Shown piece after piece: positions 33,605 through 44,805 of a stretch of DNA of 64,000 nt. The stretch comes from Meconema thalassinum (taxonomy: Eukaryota > Arthropoda > Insecta > Orthoptera > Tettigoniidae). The position numbers and the translations under genes were made by a program. Each line of letters opens with the position of its first letter. The stretch's first letter is position 1. A model generated the notes under the pieces. The model ran no database searches and had not been told where the DNA came from. It saw only the letters and a program-made list of their open reading frames with translations. The stretch spans positions 148,193,545-148,257,544 of the forward strand of contig OX336391.1 of the NCBI GenBank assembly GCA_946902985.2. The letters are read 5' to 3'.

Positions 33605-33840
33605 TGACTGACTGCGTGGCTCAGCGGTAACGTTCTCGCTGGCTGTGTCCAAGGTTGGAGGATCGAATCCTGGCGCAGCCAGTTGACATTTGAGGGTGCG
33701 CTAGTGCGAGGGAGCCGTGTTAGATTTACTGGCACGTTAAAGATCCCTATTAATGTGTTTTAATAGCCGCTGGCTGCGAGCAATAGGAACCAGGTACCGG
33801 TGCGCCAATGCGCACCTCTGCCGGGTGTAAAAATGTTACG
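33605..33840 (+). repeat. SINE G, plus strand
   Basis: The tRNA-like head 'gactgcgtggctcagcggta' has B-box 'ggatcgaatcctgg'. The body 'gagccgtgttagatttactg' and 'ggcacgttaaagatcc' agrees with the minus-strand copy at 8340. Confidence 0.8.
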
Positions 33841-34425
33841 GGGGATAAATTGTGCTTTAGCATAAATATATCATTTCATTAATATAATAATAATGTTTTC
33901 CGCCGCAAGCGACTGTTGGCCGCTTCGGCGGTTGCGTGTATACATTGATCAAATATCTTATAAGTTGTCATTGTGATATAAGTTTAAAATTGTGGAAGAT
34001 TTAATTAATTGGTTGATTGCCGGGAATAAACTGTTGTAATAGTAGAACGAGCTCTGTTAGCCTGGTCACGGTGGTATGGCTTTGAAATATAGCGCGCGCC
34101 ATGGCCAGTTTTGACAACAACTTCAGCTTAGTAATAAAAATAATGAAAATTGAAAAGTAATAAAAATAATAAAAATTGAAAAATTAAAGAATATTTAAGT
34201 TGTTAAATTAGTAAGCTTTAGGAAGAGATAAAGACCTCTAGTGGGTTGGTTTTTGTAGTATGAAAGTCCGATAGACCTATAGTAGGTATTCGGTTAAAAT
34301 AATAAGTTGATTTTAATAAGCCTCGCTGCAGATTTGGGGGAATATGACATGAACATGAAGTGCAATGAGTCGAATATGTGATAGCTCGTGTAGGTTTGCC
34401 GTGATTGGTCGGTTTGAATGTGCTG
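33841..34425. other. No recognisable feature
   Basis: AT-rich with short A/T repeats; nothing assigned. Confidence 0.45.
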
Positions 34426-34427
34426 GC

Positions 34428-34535
34428 ATGGCGGCTGAGTGTGCCTTCGGGGCAACATTCTGGCACCCCGGTGTCGCTAAAAGCCGCAGTAGTTAAAAGG
34501 GACGTAAAACCAATAACATTAACACGTATAAAATG
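34428..34535 (+). repeat. SINE G 3' end fragment
   Basis: 'ggggcaacattctggcacc', 'aaaagccgcagtag' and 'acgtaaaaccaataacatta' match the 3' end of the copy at 20615. Confidence 0.65.
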
Positions 34536-34749
34536 TGGTTGGCAGCGAGATCATGCGATCTAAAATCCTCTGGAATGGTTTTAACCCTGGAATACTACAC
34601 TCATAAAGTACATACGTAAATACCCAGTCTAGTTGTAGTCACTTATTTCGTATCTGACGAATTTCATCTCTTGTTATTATGCTAGCTGTCTACCTTATAG
34701 TTAGAGGATACCGTAAAATAATTATAATTAGTTTGATGCTTGTTGCTTA

Positions 34750-36125
34750 CGTTTTTAGCCTACTTTTCACATTTTGCAAAAATGAGGAAAAAGTAGACTT
34801 ATGAGATCGGGCAAATGTGTGTCTGTCTGTCTTTCTGCCTGTGTGTCCCCCCCCCATTCAACTCCTAAACGGCTGCAGCAATCGAAACAAAATTTGGTAG
34901 GAGTAAAGATGTATACCTGAATGTCTCACAGCCATATTTGAAAATGATGTCAGTGCTACCACTGCTGAAAAATCGCATTTGAAATTTGAGCTCCATGTTG
35001 GATATCTTGTAAGGTATGAATGGGAGCTATTTCAAAATTGGCACACGTATAGATAATAATATGGCAGCTTAATTTCCAGGAGGCCATACATCGCAGTGTT
35101 GCCAAAATGATTATAAGCCTGCTGATAGGTCCTAATTTTAAATGCATATAACTTCTACACTATCAATTGGATTTCAACCAAATTTCGTATGTGCTATGTG
35201 TACATAAACAGATACGACTGAACGTATTCTTAAGATCCACCAGGGCTGCCAACTGTTAATAAATGCTCTCAATTTATTTTATCCAAATACCAATATATCA
35301 GAAAGTATGCAAGCCGACAATTATAAACTATGCACACGTATAGTACCTGCCATTCTATATTAATTTGGAGTAACTTATATACGTCAGTGCTACCAACATG
35401 ATTCTAAGCCTGCTGAGAGGTCCAACTATAAATACATGTAACTACTATACTATCATTTGGATTTCAACCAAATTTCGTGTGTGCTATGTGTACCATAACA
35501 GATATGTCTATGCCGATTCTTAAGAGTAACCAGGGCTGCCAACTGTTGATAAATACTGTCTCTATTTTTGTTACCCTAATATCAATATATCAGAAAGTAT
35601 GCAAGCCAATAGCTCTAAGCTTTGCACACGTATAATACCTGGCATTCTAGATTAATTTGGAGTAACTAATATAGGCCTACGCCAGTGCTGCCAACATGAT
35701 TCTAAGCCTGCTGATAGGTCCAATTTTGGGATGCATGTAACTTCTATACTAACTAATGGATTTCATTCAAAATTGACACAACAGTAGATCATATTATTTC
35801 AGATTATTTCTGATCAATACATGTACAATACATTGTTGCCAACATGATTTTACGCGCGCTGTTAGATCCAATGTTTAACTGCATGTAACGTCCATGCTAT
35901 CTATTAGACTTCAACCAAATTTTGTATTCTGTACCTTAAGAGATAGAACTAAGAATATATTCAGTCACCAGGGCTGCCAACTGTAGTTCTCTATTAGGCT
36001 ACATTATGCCAGGTATACAGTATTTCGAACTAATTAGAAATTTCGATATTACCAACTTAATTTCGTCATTAATCTAGATAGATCCATATACATTAATCAT
36101 TGGCATGAGTCTTAAATTTTAAGAA
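34750..36125. repeat. Degenerate tandem repeat, unit about 300 bp
   Basis: 'ccaacatgattctaagcctg' type landmarks occur at 35096, 35397, 35695 and 35833. Each of the first three is followed by 'ggatttcaaccaaatttcg'-like and 'cagggctgccaactgtt' blocks. The start (34755-34830) recurs inverted near 56700-56765. The class is unknown. Confidence 0.7.
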
Positions 36126-36406
36126 AAGTAGGATCTTTAATTCGTCACGGAACTTCTTGTTAATAAATGAAATTATGAACACAATGAAAGCAATTACAGT
36201 CTGAATATTGCTGTGGTACATTTTTTGTTGTTGTTACCACTGTGGACACGTTTTGGGGTAAATTGACAGTAAACATATACAATAGTTATAAAGCAGTCAG
36301 TTGGAACAAATAGCACTGACAGTTTCCCTTAGTGAGGGGATACAATATCCTTCAAATGAGACGCAATCGCACGCCATGGCTCGGTGACTCTGACAGAATT
36401 GCGACT

Positions 36407-36601
36407 TCAACCCGGGACTTCGATTTCAACTTCGGTGTCGCTTTCATATTCTGCAATGAATTTACTTTCGTGTTCACTATCCTCAAAAACATTGTTAGAT
36501 TCGAAATCTGAGTCACCACCGATATCCTGCTCACCTTCACTACTCTCTAACAATAATTCCCTGATATTGCAGTCAGACAGTCCTTTCTTAGAATTTGCCA
36601 T
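36407..36601 (-). pseudogene. piggyBac transposase N-terminal fragment
   Basis: The 64-codon minus-strand frame starts MANSKKGLSDCNIRELLL and continues as an acidic Ser/Glu/Asp-rich stretch. This is the usual start of piggyBac-type transposases (KGLSD..I..LL, then acidic linker). It ends at a stop before the catalytic domain, and the catalytic Asp residues are absent. Its position at the element's right end, pointing inwards, fits an internally deleted copy. Confidence 0.6.
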
Positions 36602-36931
36602 TTCACACACTGTTTCTAACACTAAGGAAGTTCATCTCACCTCGTCAATTACTTATCAAGAACTCAAGCAGTTGCAGGGTGTTATGACACACCAGGAAAG
36701 GACAAGCGTAAATATCTCACTGGGGTCTCTATGGCCCTGGCCTATATTTATTTATGTCTCAAGAATGTTCTTGTATGCTGACAGATCTGAATGTCGCTAG
36801 CCGAGGACAGTCAGCTATTATCGTAATTTACAAACATGCCTTAGTAGCGTATAGTTTCACAGAAACAAAATCAATACGTTTTTTTCTTTTCGCAGGGTCG
36901 CTCAGACCCCAGTGTGATGTTCCAGGGTTAA

Positions 36932-37628
36932 AACATATTTCTCCTGCAAACAAATTCATGGCATGACAGTCAAAGCTTGTAATTAAAACATTTTAAAATT
37001 CTAATCACTCTGTCCTGTTAAAATCCTGCCGGCGTTGCGTCATATTGGTATTTATGTGATAGTTTTGAAACTCTCGGTTTCCGCTCCTGAGATGGCTATG
37101 AAGTAAACGTGCAACAATGTGATCAAAAGCAGTCCTCAAGAATCTACGAAGAATACATTATTTTCATTAAATACTTGAGAATAATATAGGCTAGGCTGAG
37201 ACTGAAATGAATAAAATATTACTTGTGTTTATTTGGCTAGAAAGTCTTGTTACTAATAAGTCTTCTTGGTGGAAAAGCATGAAACGTAAACTTCCAGTGT
37301 TCCAAGAAGAATAAACTTCAACAAAAATGAATTAGGCTAATTCCACAGAACTCAGGTTGTACACCGCCACATCCGGGCCGTTATCAGTCATTAGCGTTAT
37401 CGTCATGCTAAATACAACACCCACGTTTACATAACAAACTTAAACTATTGTCGCTTGTGTTCTAAATGCAGCGTTGCCAATTCAGCGGTTTCCCACAAAA
37501 CTTGCCATATATTGTCTTGTGTTTAGAAGTCTCTGAATAGGCACCTTACTTGAAGTCCCGAGACACGCACCCCATCCCCGACGCTAATAATTACAGTCAC
37601 CACAGAAACACAGTTTGTCAGAAAATTA
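36932..37628. other. No recognisable feature
   Basis: No coding, SINE or transposon signal recognised. Confidence 0.45.
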
Positions 37629-37629
37629 G

Positions 37630-37845
37630 GGGGCGTAGTGGCGCAGTGGTCAAGCTGTTGTCCTCTCACCAAGGTGGACCGGGTTCGATTCCCGGTCAAT
37701 GCATGTGAGATTTTCGAAGTGAAATGCCATGTCCTGTGGTTCGGATTTCTCGTAAAAAGGTGGTCTCGTGGCTCATGATCGCATGATTAATGGTCACGTA
37801 AAACTGAAAGCTTCCCTCCTTTCTTCCTTCCTTCCTTGTCAGACA
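37630..37845 (+). repeat. SINE F, full length
   Basis: Head 'ggggcgtagtggcgcagtgg', B-box 'gggttcgattcccgg', 3' end 'ggtcacgtaaaactgaaagc', then (CTTC)n. Confidence 0.85.
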
Positions 37846-37879
37846 AATTCAGCACTCACCTAAGCACACGTGGCTGATG

Positions 37880-38700
37880 AACAAGATGTCCCAACACACC
37901 CACTGTATAACTACCAACTACCCCACCCATGCCTGAAGTCCAGGAGAAGCTTACTTCATACAACTGAATGCTTAATGGATTCTCCACAGTTATCAAGGAT
38001 TACTTCTTGGAAGTCCAGAAGCTCACACCTTCCCCAATGGATGATTCCATCTGAAGCTTGCCACGGTGGGTGAGTGGTTATCGTGTCGGACTACCAACCC
38101 CAAGCTTGCAGGTTCGCCCCTGGCCGTGGCAAGTGATTTTTGAAAGGCGGCAAAAATTACGACACGCATGTCATACGATGTTGGCATGTCAAAGAACCCA
38201 TTTGAATTCAATAGGCCGTGTTCATAATGGCAAAATTAATCTCGGGAGTTTCCGCCAACACAAAGTTCCTCCTCCAGTAGAAACCGCTGTAGTATTCAAG
38301 GAGCTTAGATATCTAACCTCCTTGACTTTCATAGTGCTTCAAGGTACAATGAAATTCGACATGGAAGCTACCCTCTGGGTGTCAAATAACAAAGCTTTCA
38401 CCCGTCACCCGAGGCCATAAGATATTATTCCATCTGAATGACTCCCAGCGGGTCAAACAGAAGCTTGGACAACATGGCAGTCTCGCAACAGACTACGATT
38501 TGGAGTTCGGAGATCGAAGACTAATATTCAGAAGTGGGGCTTTCGTTGCGATTCTGTGTGTTGTGAATGTGGTGAAGAACAGTCAATGGACCATTTGTTA
38601 AAGTGTAGTTTGTGTCCTCTACAATGCACTTTGGAGGATCTACTGAAGGCAACTCCAAATGGTCGTAACACAGTTAAATTTTGGTCATGTATTATCTAGT
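37880..38700 (+). pseudogene. Jockey/RTE-type LINE C-terminal relic split by SINE A
   Basis: Before the SINE the frame reads LSRITSWKSRSSHLPQWMIP. After it come a NR.RFGV.RSKTNIQKW block and CECGEEQSMDHLLKCSLCP, then LEDLLKATPNGR. It parallels 22574-22922 (-) of the same family. The N-terminal RT domain is missing, as in most 5'-truncated LINEs, and the 3' UTR continues to about 38790. Confidence 0.8.
38056..38426 (+). mobile_element. SINE A, full length, inside a LINE relic
   Basis: Head 'cttgccacggtgggtgagtg', B-box-like 'ggttcgcccc', end 'cacccgaggccataag'. The exact 12-bp duplication attccatctgaa lies at 38044-38055 and 38427-38438 and is LINE sequence. Confidence 0.92.
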
Positions 38701-38949
38701 AACTAGTTAGATAACCTCTGAATGTTCCAATTTGTCATTTTTATGCCCATTCTGTTTATCTAATGTAATTTGTTATTCCTGACACGATTAAATTAAATAA
38801 ATACGAATTAACAATATTAAGTAATATTTTGCTCTCGTGTAGTGAACGGTGTTCCGTTTCAATTTTGTTATTTTTGTTAGTAGCACTCTGAAACTTATTT
38901 GTACTTATTGTGTCATGTTATTGAGTAGCCAAAATTGGCAACAACACTG

Positions 38950-39221
38950 CCCTGATCGATGTTGTAACATGCCCTGCATCCTGCTAAAACCACCAGGATT
39001 TGATCAACTCCGTGCTGTGTGGACAGCCCTCAACAGTATCCGCACTGACCATGGAAGATGTGCAGATGCACTTCGTAAGTGGGGAAAAGTCTCTTCTTCA
39101 AAATGTGACTGTGTTGCTGAGAAATAGGCAATTAACCACTTAGTGATAGAGTGCCCCAACCATGCGTATTGTGGAGACTTCAAGGACTTTTTAGCAGCAA
39201 CAACGGACACGCTGTATGCTA
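38950..39221 (+). pseudogene. Second LINE C-terminal relic
   Basis: The frame reads WTALNSIRTDHGRCADALRK, then WGKV.SSKCDCVAE, one stop, then NHLVIECPNH and YCGDFKDFLAAT. The pattern LN.IRT.HGRC…L.KWG…C.CG…H…ECP is the insect non-LTR C-terminus but a different family from 37880-38700. It ends where a SINE B fragment begins. Confidence 0.75.
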
Positions 39222-39225
39222 AATG

Positions 39226-39367
39226 AAATGAAAATCCACAGCCTGCTTCCAGTCTCCGACCGGGTCAGGAATGGAATGAATGAAGCCCCCATCTAGCGGC
39301 GAGGATATGAACTGTGCCGGCTGCCGAGGCCTGACACACTCCTCTGGGGCAATTATTAAATGAATGC
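39226..39367 (-). repeat. SINE B 3' half, minus strand
   Basis: Reverse complement of the last 140 bp of SINE B ('cctcggcagccggcacagtt', 'ctagatgggggcttcattc'). 'atgctaaat' on the left and 'atgctaaataaag' on the right are a probable target duplication. Confidence 0.85.
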
Positions 39368-39499
39368 TAAATAAAGAACTTAAATATTTGTCTATAGGTT
39401 TGTGTAGATAGTTGTGCTTAAATAGCTGTTTTTTTTAAATCCAATTTCATATAAGTGATAATTTAATAGTTTAAGAAACACCACACTCACACTTTAAGC

Positions 39500-40249
39500 A
39501 CACCTTGCCGACTTCACTTTGGAGCTGACCACAATATTTCAATAAATTTTGAGGCCATTTTACTCCTATAGGCCTACCATTAATTTGAAAGCTTTTAAAC
39601 TTCACACATACATTTAGTAATATCTCCTCAACCCAGGGATAGAATATTGGTATGATTCAAATGCCCAGTTTATATAAAATTAATTTTAAAATGAAGAATA
39701 TTTTTGAGAATTGCTTAATCTCTTTAGACACACTTTTCTCAGGAACTACTGAACTTATTGTTATGAACTTTTTTATGGATATGCATGGGGTCATTATAAA
39801 CACAGTAGGTGAAATAAAACTGGATGTTAACTGTTATCTAGCCCTACAAAATATTAAATATTACAAACAATTTACCAAAATTTGCTACATCAAATATATC
39901 CTTTTTAAATTGGCCAAATAATATAATGAATAACATATTTCACCTACTGTTTAAATATAAGCCTATACAACATATGTGGGCAGGTTAGTTGCTCTGTCGG
40001 ATACTTTCTGAGAAAGGTGTACCTAAAGAGATTAAAACAATCTGAAAATTTATTTTTCAGGTTAAATTTAAATTCATTTTATATAAACTGTGCATTTGAT
40101 TCATACCGATATTCTTTCTCTGGGTTGAGGAGATATCACTAAATGCATGTGTCAAGTTTCAAAGCTTTGAAATTAATGGTATAGGAGTGAAATAGCCTCA
40201 AAATGTATTGTAATATTGTGCTCAGTTCAAAGGTGAACTGTACAAGGTG
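39500..40249. mobile_element. Second foldback element
   Basis: The left arm (39500-39745) and right arm (40003-40249) are imperfect inverted copies. 'tgaggccattttactcctat' pairs with 'ataggagtgaaatagcctca', and 'atatctcctcaacccag' with 'ctgggttgaggagatat'. The spacer of about 257 bp has no protein match. Arms start 'acaccttg' and end 'caaggtgt'. It is not the same family as the one at 2882. Confidence 0.75.
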
Positions 40250-40299
40250 TCCTTGATAAGGGAATTATCAACATTTTCACTTTACAGTAATAAATGACG

Positions 40300-40700
40300 A
40301 AAAAACACGTCGCCATGTTGGATACGGATTGTATCAGGCAGTGCCGCCAACTTCACTTGACCACACACCCCTGTAGCGAGGTTAGACGACTGTCTGGACG
40401 AAAATTACTGATGTACTAAAATGGGTGAGAAAAATCAATTGGTCGCTACTTGGTTAAATGACGATCGGGACGAAACAATTCGTCGCTGCTACTTGGTTAG
40501 ATGACGGTCTGGACGAAGCCATTGTTCGCTATTTGGTTAGACAATGGTCTGGACTAAACCATTGGTCGCTACTTGATTAGATGACTGTCTGGACGATAAT
40601 TACAGATTGTAAGTTAATACAAGCAAGGGGGTCTGGGGCGTAAGCCCCAGCTTAGGTCTGTCTTTTGATTGTAAAGCCTTAATCCGCGTTCACCCCTGCA
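40300..40700 (-). repeat. Repeat with 40-bp minisatellite (second locus)
   Basis: About five 40-bp units ('ggttagatgacggtctggac', 'gaagccattgttcgctattt') at 40390-40605 are the reverse complement of those at 1316-1430. The flank 40615-40690 ('ggcgtaagccccagctta') is the inverse of 1225-1300. Both loci therefore carry the same element in opposite orientation. Confidence 0.7.
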
Positions 40701-40855
40701 ATTCCATGATTCGAACTAAGCGGCAAAACCAGCGTCAAACTATGATGTTGGCACTGCTGAAAATATGCAGTGATATAATTTTCAACTCCTGTATCTTACT
40801 CATATTACATATTCCTATAGAAAATGTTGCTAATTTTTAATGGCACCGGCCATTA

Positions 40856-40875
40856 ATAATAATAATAATAATAAC
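40856..40875. repeat. (TAA)n microsatellite
   Basis: Short run of AAT triplets. Confidence 0.75.
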
Positions 40876-41066
40876 GATAACATTTTTTTGGTTTCGCCTC
40901 CATTGGCAGCTCCAGCTATCTGATGTGCCACCTAGCGGTGAAATAAGAATCTTACTAAGTTGAGTATACAGTAGTATTCAGTAAGTACAGTATACAGACC
41001 GTATATTGTTTCTTGTTACAGATCGTGTTAATTTCTTCGTGTTTTTATACACATTTAAAGAGTTTT

Positions 41067-41519
41067 ACTCGTTGGTTGGTTGGTTGGTTGGTTGGTTGGT
41101 TGGTTGGATCTTAAGGTTAGGGGCTGCGACAACGCGGTCATGTAGCCCCGTGTACTTTGGGTGTGTAAAGAATCTGTGTGATAACCAGTGTTAATTGTGA
41201 TGTCTGTATTGGTGTGAGTTATCTGTTTTCTTAATTCAAGTAAGGACTGCAGACTTTTGAATTTTTCAAGTAGTTCCTACTTTTGCCGCCAAACGCCACC
41301 GTCAACGACTACTAGTTTAGAACGTAGCTACCAGACGCCATCGCAATCGGCTCTTGGCAACGGACGTAGCAACCTAAGAGCGTTTGTTACATTCTTAACC
41401 TATACATTTAGCTTCACACAGGTGCAATTAGTGGAAGGTTCTTTAACATGCCATAAATCTATGACATGGGACCGCCGGCTTTACTTCCCCTCCGAAGGAA
41501 GGCATACTGAGGAATTTTA
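41067..41519 (-). repeat. SINE C1, minus strand, 5'-truncated
   Basis: It starts (3' end of the SINE) with seven GGTT units at 41073-41106, then the D-type tail 'gcggtcatgtagccccgtgt' and the C body to 'ggcatactgaggaatttt'. The head is missing. Confidence 0.85.
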
Positions 41520-41756
41520 GTTTTACTCTTTGTTAGAATACAAAATGAGTAAAAGCAAAGTATATTGACGATTTTAAGGCTGCAAGCCGATGTATACGAG
41601 GGCTACGGATATATGTTTTCATTATATTTCGAAAGATGCAAATAGCAAAACAGCAATGGCCGAAAGGGGACGATAACGATTAAATACGGAGAACAGGAAC
41701 GCGTTGGAATGCAGTACAGTTGGTGTGTACATCGGGTGACAGTCTAACCACTTAAG

Positions 41757-42148
41757 GTAATTATCATCATCATCATCATCTTAAACGGCTCCAGTCACCC
41801 GGGTACTGTGAACGAGTCCTCTCCATTTCTTTCTATCCATGAATTGTTGGTCTTCATGAGTGCTCTCCCAATTCAGCCCTTTGTCTGCCAAGTCACCCTT
41901 TCCTTTTAGGTCTTCCAACACATCTTCTTCCTTTGATGTTCAGATTGAAGTATGCCTTTGCCTTTTGTTCATCTTTCATCCGTTGGATATGTCCATACCA
42001 CCTCAGACGAGACTTCTGTTAGGTCTCAATTACAGTGGTGTTAATACCTGCTTCTGCACGATTTATTTGATTTCTTACTTTATCCTTTCTTGTCCTCTGA
42101 AGCATGATACGCACAAACTTCATTTCGGATGCCTGAAGTCTACTGTAA

Positions 42149-42150
<2 letters not shown>
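41757..42150 (-). pseudogene. LINE C-terminal relic with (GAT)n tail
   Basis: The minus strand contains KFVRIMLQRTRKDKVRNQIN, then SRLRWYGHIQRMKDEQ and GRRCVGRPKRKG, interrupted by stops. It finishes 'gactggagccgtttaa' followed by GAT repeats (41763-41780 as ATC on the plus strand). The order fits an RTE-like LINE 3' end. Confidence 0.7.
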
Positions 42151-42186
<36 letters not shown>

Positions 42187-42210
42187 TAATAATGATGATG
42201 ATGATGATGA
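42149..42210. repeat. (AAT)n and (GAT)n compound microsatellite
   Basis: About 40 bp of AAT/TAA triplets followed by GAT triplets. It lies in the putative intron just after the SWIM exon's donor. Confidence 0.9.
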
Positions 42211-42229
42211 TCTGATAGGCCCTAATTAC

Positions 42230-42498
42230 CTGTGACAGAAAAGAAGCACTGCTAAAACATGTTTGCAACATTCTGATGCACCTGATTTACATGAACATTG
42301 AAACTGCTTAATTGTTAGCGTTCTTCTTTCAATTTCCCATGTGTAGCGCAGCAGCGAAGTCTGAAGCATAAATGCGTTAATTGACCAAAACCTTTCATCA
42401 TGGTTTACAAAGAACACTTCTACCCCTTCTGTAAAATTTCTGGGGTCTATAGTACAGTCAGCATTCTTGAATGTAGCTTTCAAACGTAACAGTGTCAT
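42230..42498 (-). CDS. Candidate exon encoding a SWIM zinc finger
   Basis: From the ATG at 42498 the minus strand reads MTLLRLKATFKNADCTIDPR … and ends QCSCKSGASECCKHVLAVLL-FCHR. The C-S-C … C-K-H spacing is the SWIM zinc-finger pattern (CxC…CxH), a DNA- or protein-binding fold also found in transposase-derived and YqaJ-associated genes. The frame runs without a stop into CAG|GTAATT at 42230/42229, a good splice donor, so the next exon should lie at lower coordinates. Upstream, an in-frame TGA precedes the ATG by 12 codons, so this would be a first coding exon unless an acceptor lies between. It could instead be a TE-derived exon. No partner exon is visible. Confidence 0.5.
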
Positions 42499-42889
42499 GA
42501 TTCGAAATTCACAAAAACAAATCCGAGCAAGCAATCAATGCTTGATAATACGTAATTCACACATTAAATCCAGTGCAACACACAGATTAGATCACGTGTA
42601 TCGCACAGTTATACATAAAATAACACTGTCAGTATTTTACGGATCACATTTACTGATTATACCAGGATAATACAAAAGTGTTCCGTAGCAATCATGTGTT
42701 ACTGAGTCTTCTTATCCTACTTATCTTGGCCATGTTAGACCGACCGCAGCGCCCTAAGTGATAGTTTGAGTTGCCAATGTACTGTAGTAATAGACTAGCC
42801 TATACATAAGAATCAGCAGGCCGTACCCAGATTCTGGCACAACAAAGCGGAGTTGTAACTATTATTGTATGTCTACCCCTTATTATTCC

Positions 42890-43232
42890 CGTTTTACCAA
42901 CGGGGTCGGGGATGAGATGCGATGGAAGTCTTTGTGGCGATGGTTTTTACGGCCGGATGCCCTTCCTGACGCAAACCTCATGAGAGGAGTTAATGAGAGA
43001 TGAAATGAATGATGGTGAATGAAACTGGGCAAGGATGTGGAAGGAAGCGGCCGTGGCCTGTCAGAAGGTACCGTCCCAGCATTTGCCTGGTGTTGAAAAT
43101 GAGAAACCACGGAAAACCATTTCAAGGACGGCCGACGGTGGGGCTCGAACCCACGCGTCTACCGAGTCAGCAGAGAGCTTGGTCCCATGACCTAATGCTG
43201 CGCTTTAGCCAGCGTAGCCACTACTGTCGGTG
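42890..43232 (-). repeat. SINE E, minus strand
   Basis: The minus strand has a tRNA-like head ('agtggctacgctggctaaag') and B-box 'cgtgggttcgagcccca'. The block shared with D ('ggttttccgtggtttctca', 'ccaggcaaatgctgg') and a distinct 3' end with 'gcatccggccgtaaaaacca' follow. Confidence 0.8.
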
Positions 43233-43602
43233 AGTTGTAACTATTATTATAAATATATATTCCAAGAATTCCATGTCATAATCTTTGTTTGTGTTAAAAG
43301 GAGGAAATTTCAACGGAGAGTAAAAGCGCTATGTAAAATGGAACATTAGCGCACAACTCTCGAGTCTCGACATCCATTAGGTGAGTTTCCTCGCTGTGTG
43401 CTTGTGGCTCTGGTACAAAGTCTTGTGCAAACATGAACTAACTACATGGGCTACATATAGGGTTTAGCATTGAGCAGGTTCAAGTGAGTTACTCCAAAAT
43501 GAGAGATATTATCGGGGATGCAAACAAATCTCGGGGATGATCGTTCTCAATTTCCATTAAAGAGAATTGTGCCAGTCAGCACTCGGTTTGTGCATATACA
43601 CT

Positions 43603-43684
43603 GTACTCAAGATTCCGGGCTTGAACCCGTGACCTTGGGCATAGAAGCTCAGCATGCTACCAACAACGCCACCGAAGCCACCAT
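43603..43684 (-). repeat. SINE C head fragment, minus strand
   Basis: The reverse complement reads 'tggtggcttcggtggcgttg', 'agcatgctgagcttctatgc' and 'cgggttcaagcccgg': the tRNA-like head only. Confidence 0.8.
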
Positions 43685-44050
43685 AATTTTATTTTGTACT
43701 CAATATTTACAATGTTTTCCACAAGATAGCCTAAAACATTCAATTTCCTCTTCCTGGTCACAGGAGTTTATGTATCATGGAAAATTACAGTGAATCTTTT
43801 AAACTAAAGAAAAATTAAATATTTCTAACAATTTTATGGTGATTAAGTTCATGTACACTAAAATATTTGGTACACCATGCCATATCGTGCACTTACCAAA
43901 ACTTTCACTACTTGTTTCCCTGCCACGTGGCAGCTTCGTCAGGTGAACAATTACGAATGTTCTCCGTGATGCGGATACGACGTGGTATGCCGAATATTTC
44001 AATGTACAAAAATGAAAACTAGTTAATAGTATCTTACTCTTAATTAATAT
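43685..44050. other. No recognisable feature
   Basis: AT-rich; contains the palindromic 'ctgccacgtggcag' at 43920-43933. No gene seen. Confidence 0.4.
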
Positions 44051-44055
44051 CCCGT

Positions 44056-44805
44056 TCCCCCAGGGGCTCACATCTTGTGGGCGTGGGTTGGCGACCACGG
44101 GGCCCCAGCTGACTCCGGCATTGCTTCCACTTACTTGTGCCGGGCTCCTCTCTGTCTTCTTTCCTGTCGACCTCACTTGGTCAACTCTTGTTCTCTTCTG
44201 ACCCCGACGGTATTAGGGTATCCGAGGCCTAGGGAGTCTCTTCCTTTCCCGCCTTAATTGGCCCTTGTCTCATCTTTTCCGATACCCTCCTTCTGCGAGG
44301 GGTCAGCCTTCTTTTTCTCTTCCTTTTACCTCCTGCCTTGTGCTCTAGGCCCTTAAGGAGGCAGGGTGTATGTAGCCCCACCACTTCTGGTGCACCCTCG
44401 ATAATGCTACACCCTCAGGGGCTCACGGCTGGTGAGTTCGGGAGTTGGCGACCCCGAGGGATTCCTGAGCTGGGTCCGTTTTCCCCTTTTGTCCCTTGCC
44501 TTTGGGGCGGACTCTCTCCTCTTTCACTTTCCTATATGCCTTTCATGGCTCTCCTTCCTTCCAAGTCCCTCAATCCGCCTTCTTCGAGGGTTGAGGGCAT
44601 TTCTTTTCCTTCTGTCCTTTTATTTGCCTTATTCTCCTTTAGTTTACCATTTCTTCTTCTAGTATGTAGGTTAGTAGTTAGTTTTAGTTTTAAGTTCGCT
44701 TTTCATTTTTCATCTTCACGATCACCCAAACCATCAGGGGCCGATAACCTAGATGTTAGGCCCCTTAAAACAACAATTATCATCATCATCATTAATATCC
44801 CGTAA
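44056..44805 (+). repeat. Family H retroposon
   Basis: It starts 'cccccaggggctcacatctt' and contains 'cagggGCTCACggctggtg', a second copy of its own opening. It ends 'ggggccgataacctagatgt', 'taggccccttaaaacaaca', then (ATC)n. The long frame through it is GC-rich retroposon sequence without protein similarity. A 5' piece is at 12565-12976. Confidence 0.75.

Larger units (their letters stand above)
34585..36927 (-). mobile_element. piggyBac-type relic flanked by TTAA
   Basis: TTAA at 34581-34584 is followed by ccctggaatactacactc. At the other end, gagtgtgatgttccaggg-like sequence (36912-36927) precedes TTAA at 36928-36931. The inverted ends agree at about 16 of 18 positions. An N-terminal transposase piece lies near the right end on the minus strand. 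Most of the interior (34750-36120) is unrelated 300-bp repeats, so the body of the transposase has been lost or replaced. Confidence 0.8.

Noticed and set aside
36384..36800. 138-codon plus-strand frame
   Set aside because: Antisense of the piggyBac N-terminal fragment, whose acidic codons read as Ser/Leu on this strand.
43799..44176. 125-codon minus-strand frame
   Set aside because: No recognisable domain, and it crosses the boundary of family H.
44338..44805. 155-codon frame over family H
   Set aside because: GC-rich retroposon sequence. The other H copy at 12565 does not keep the frame, and no motif is visible.
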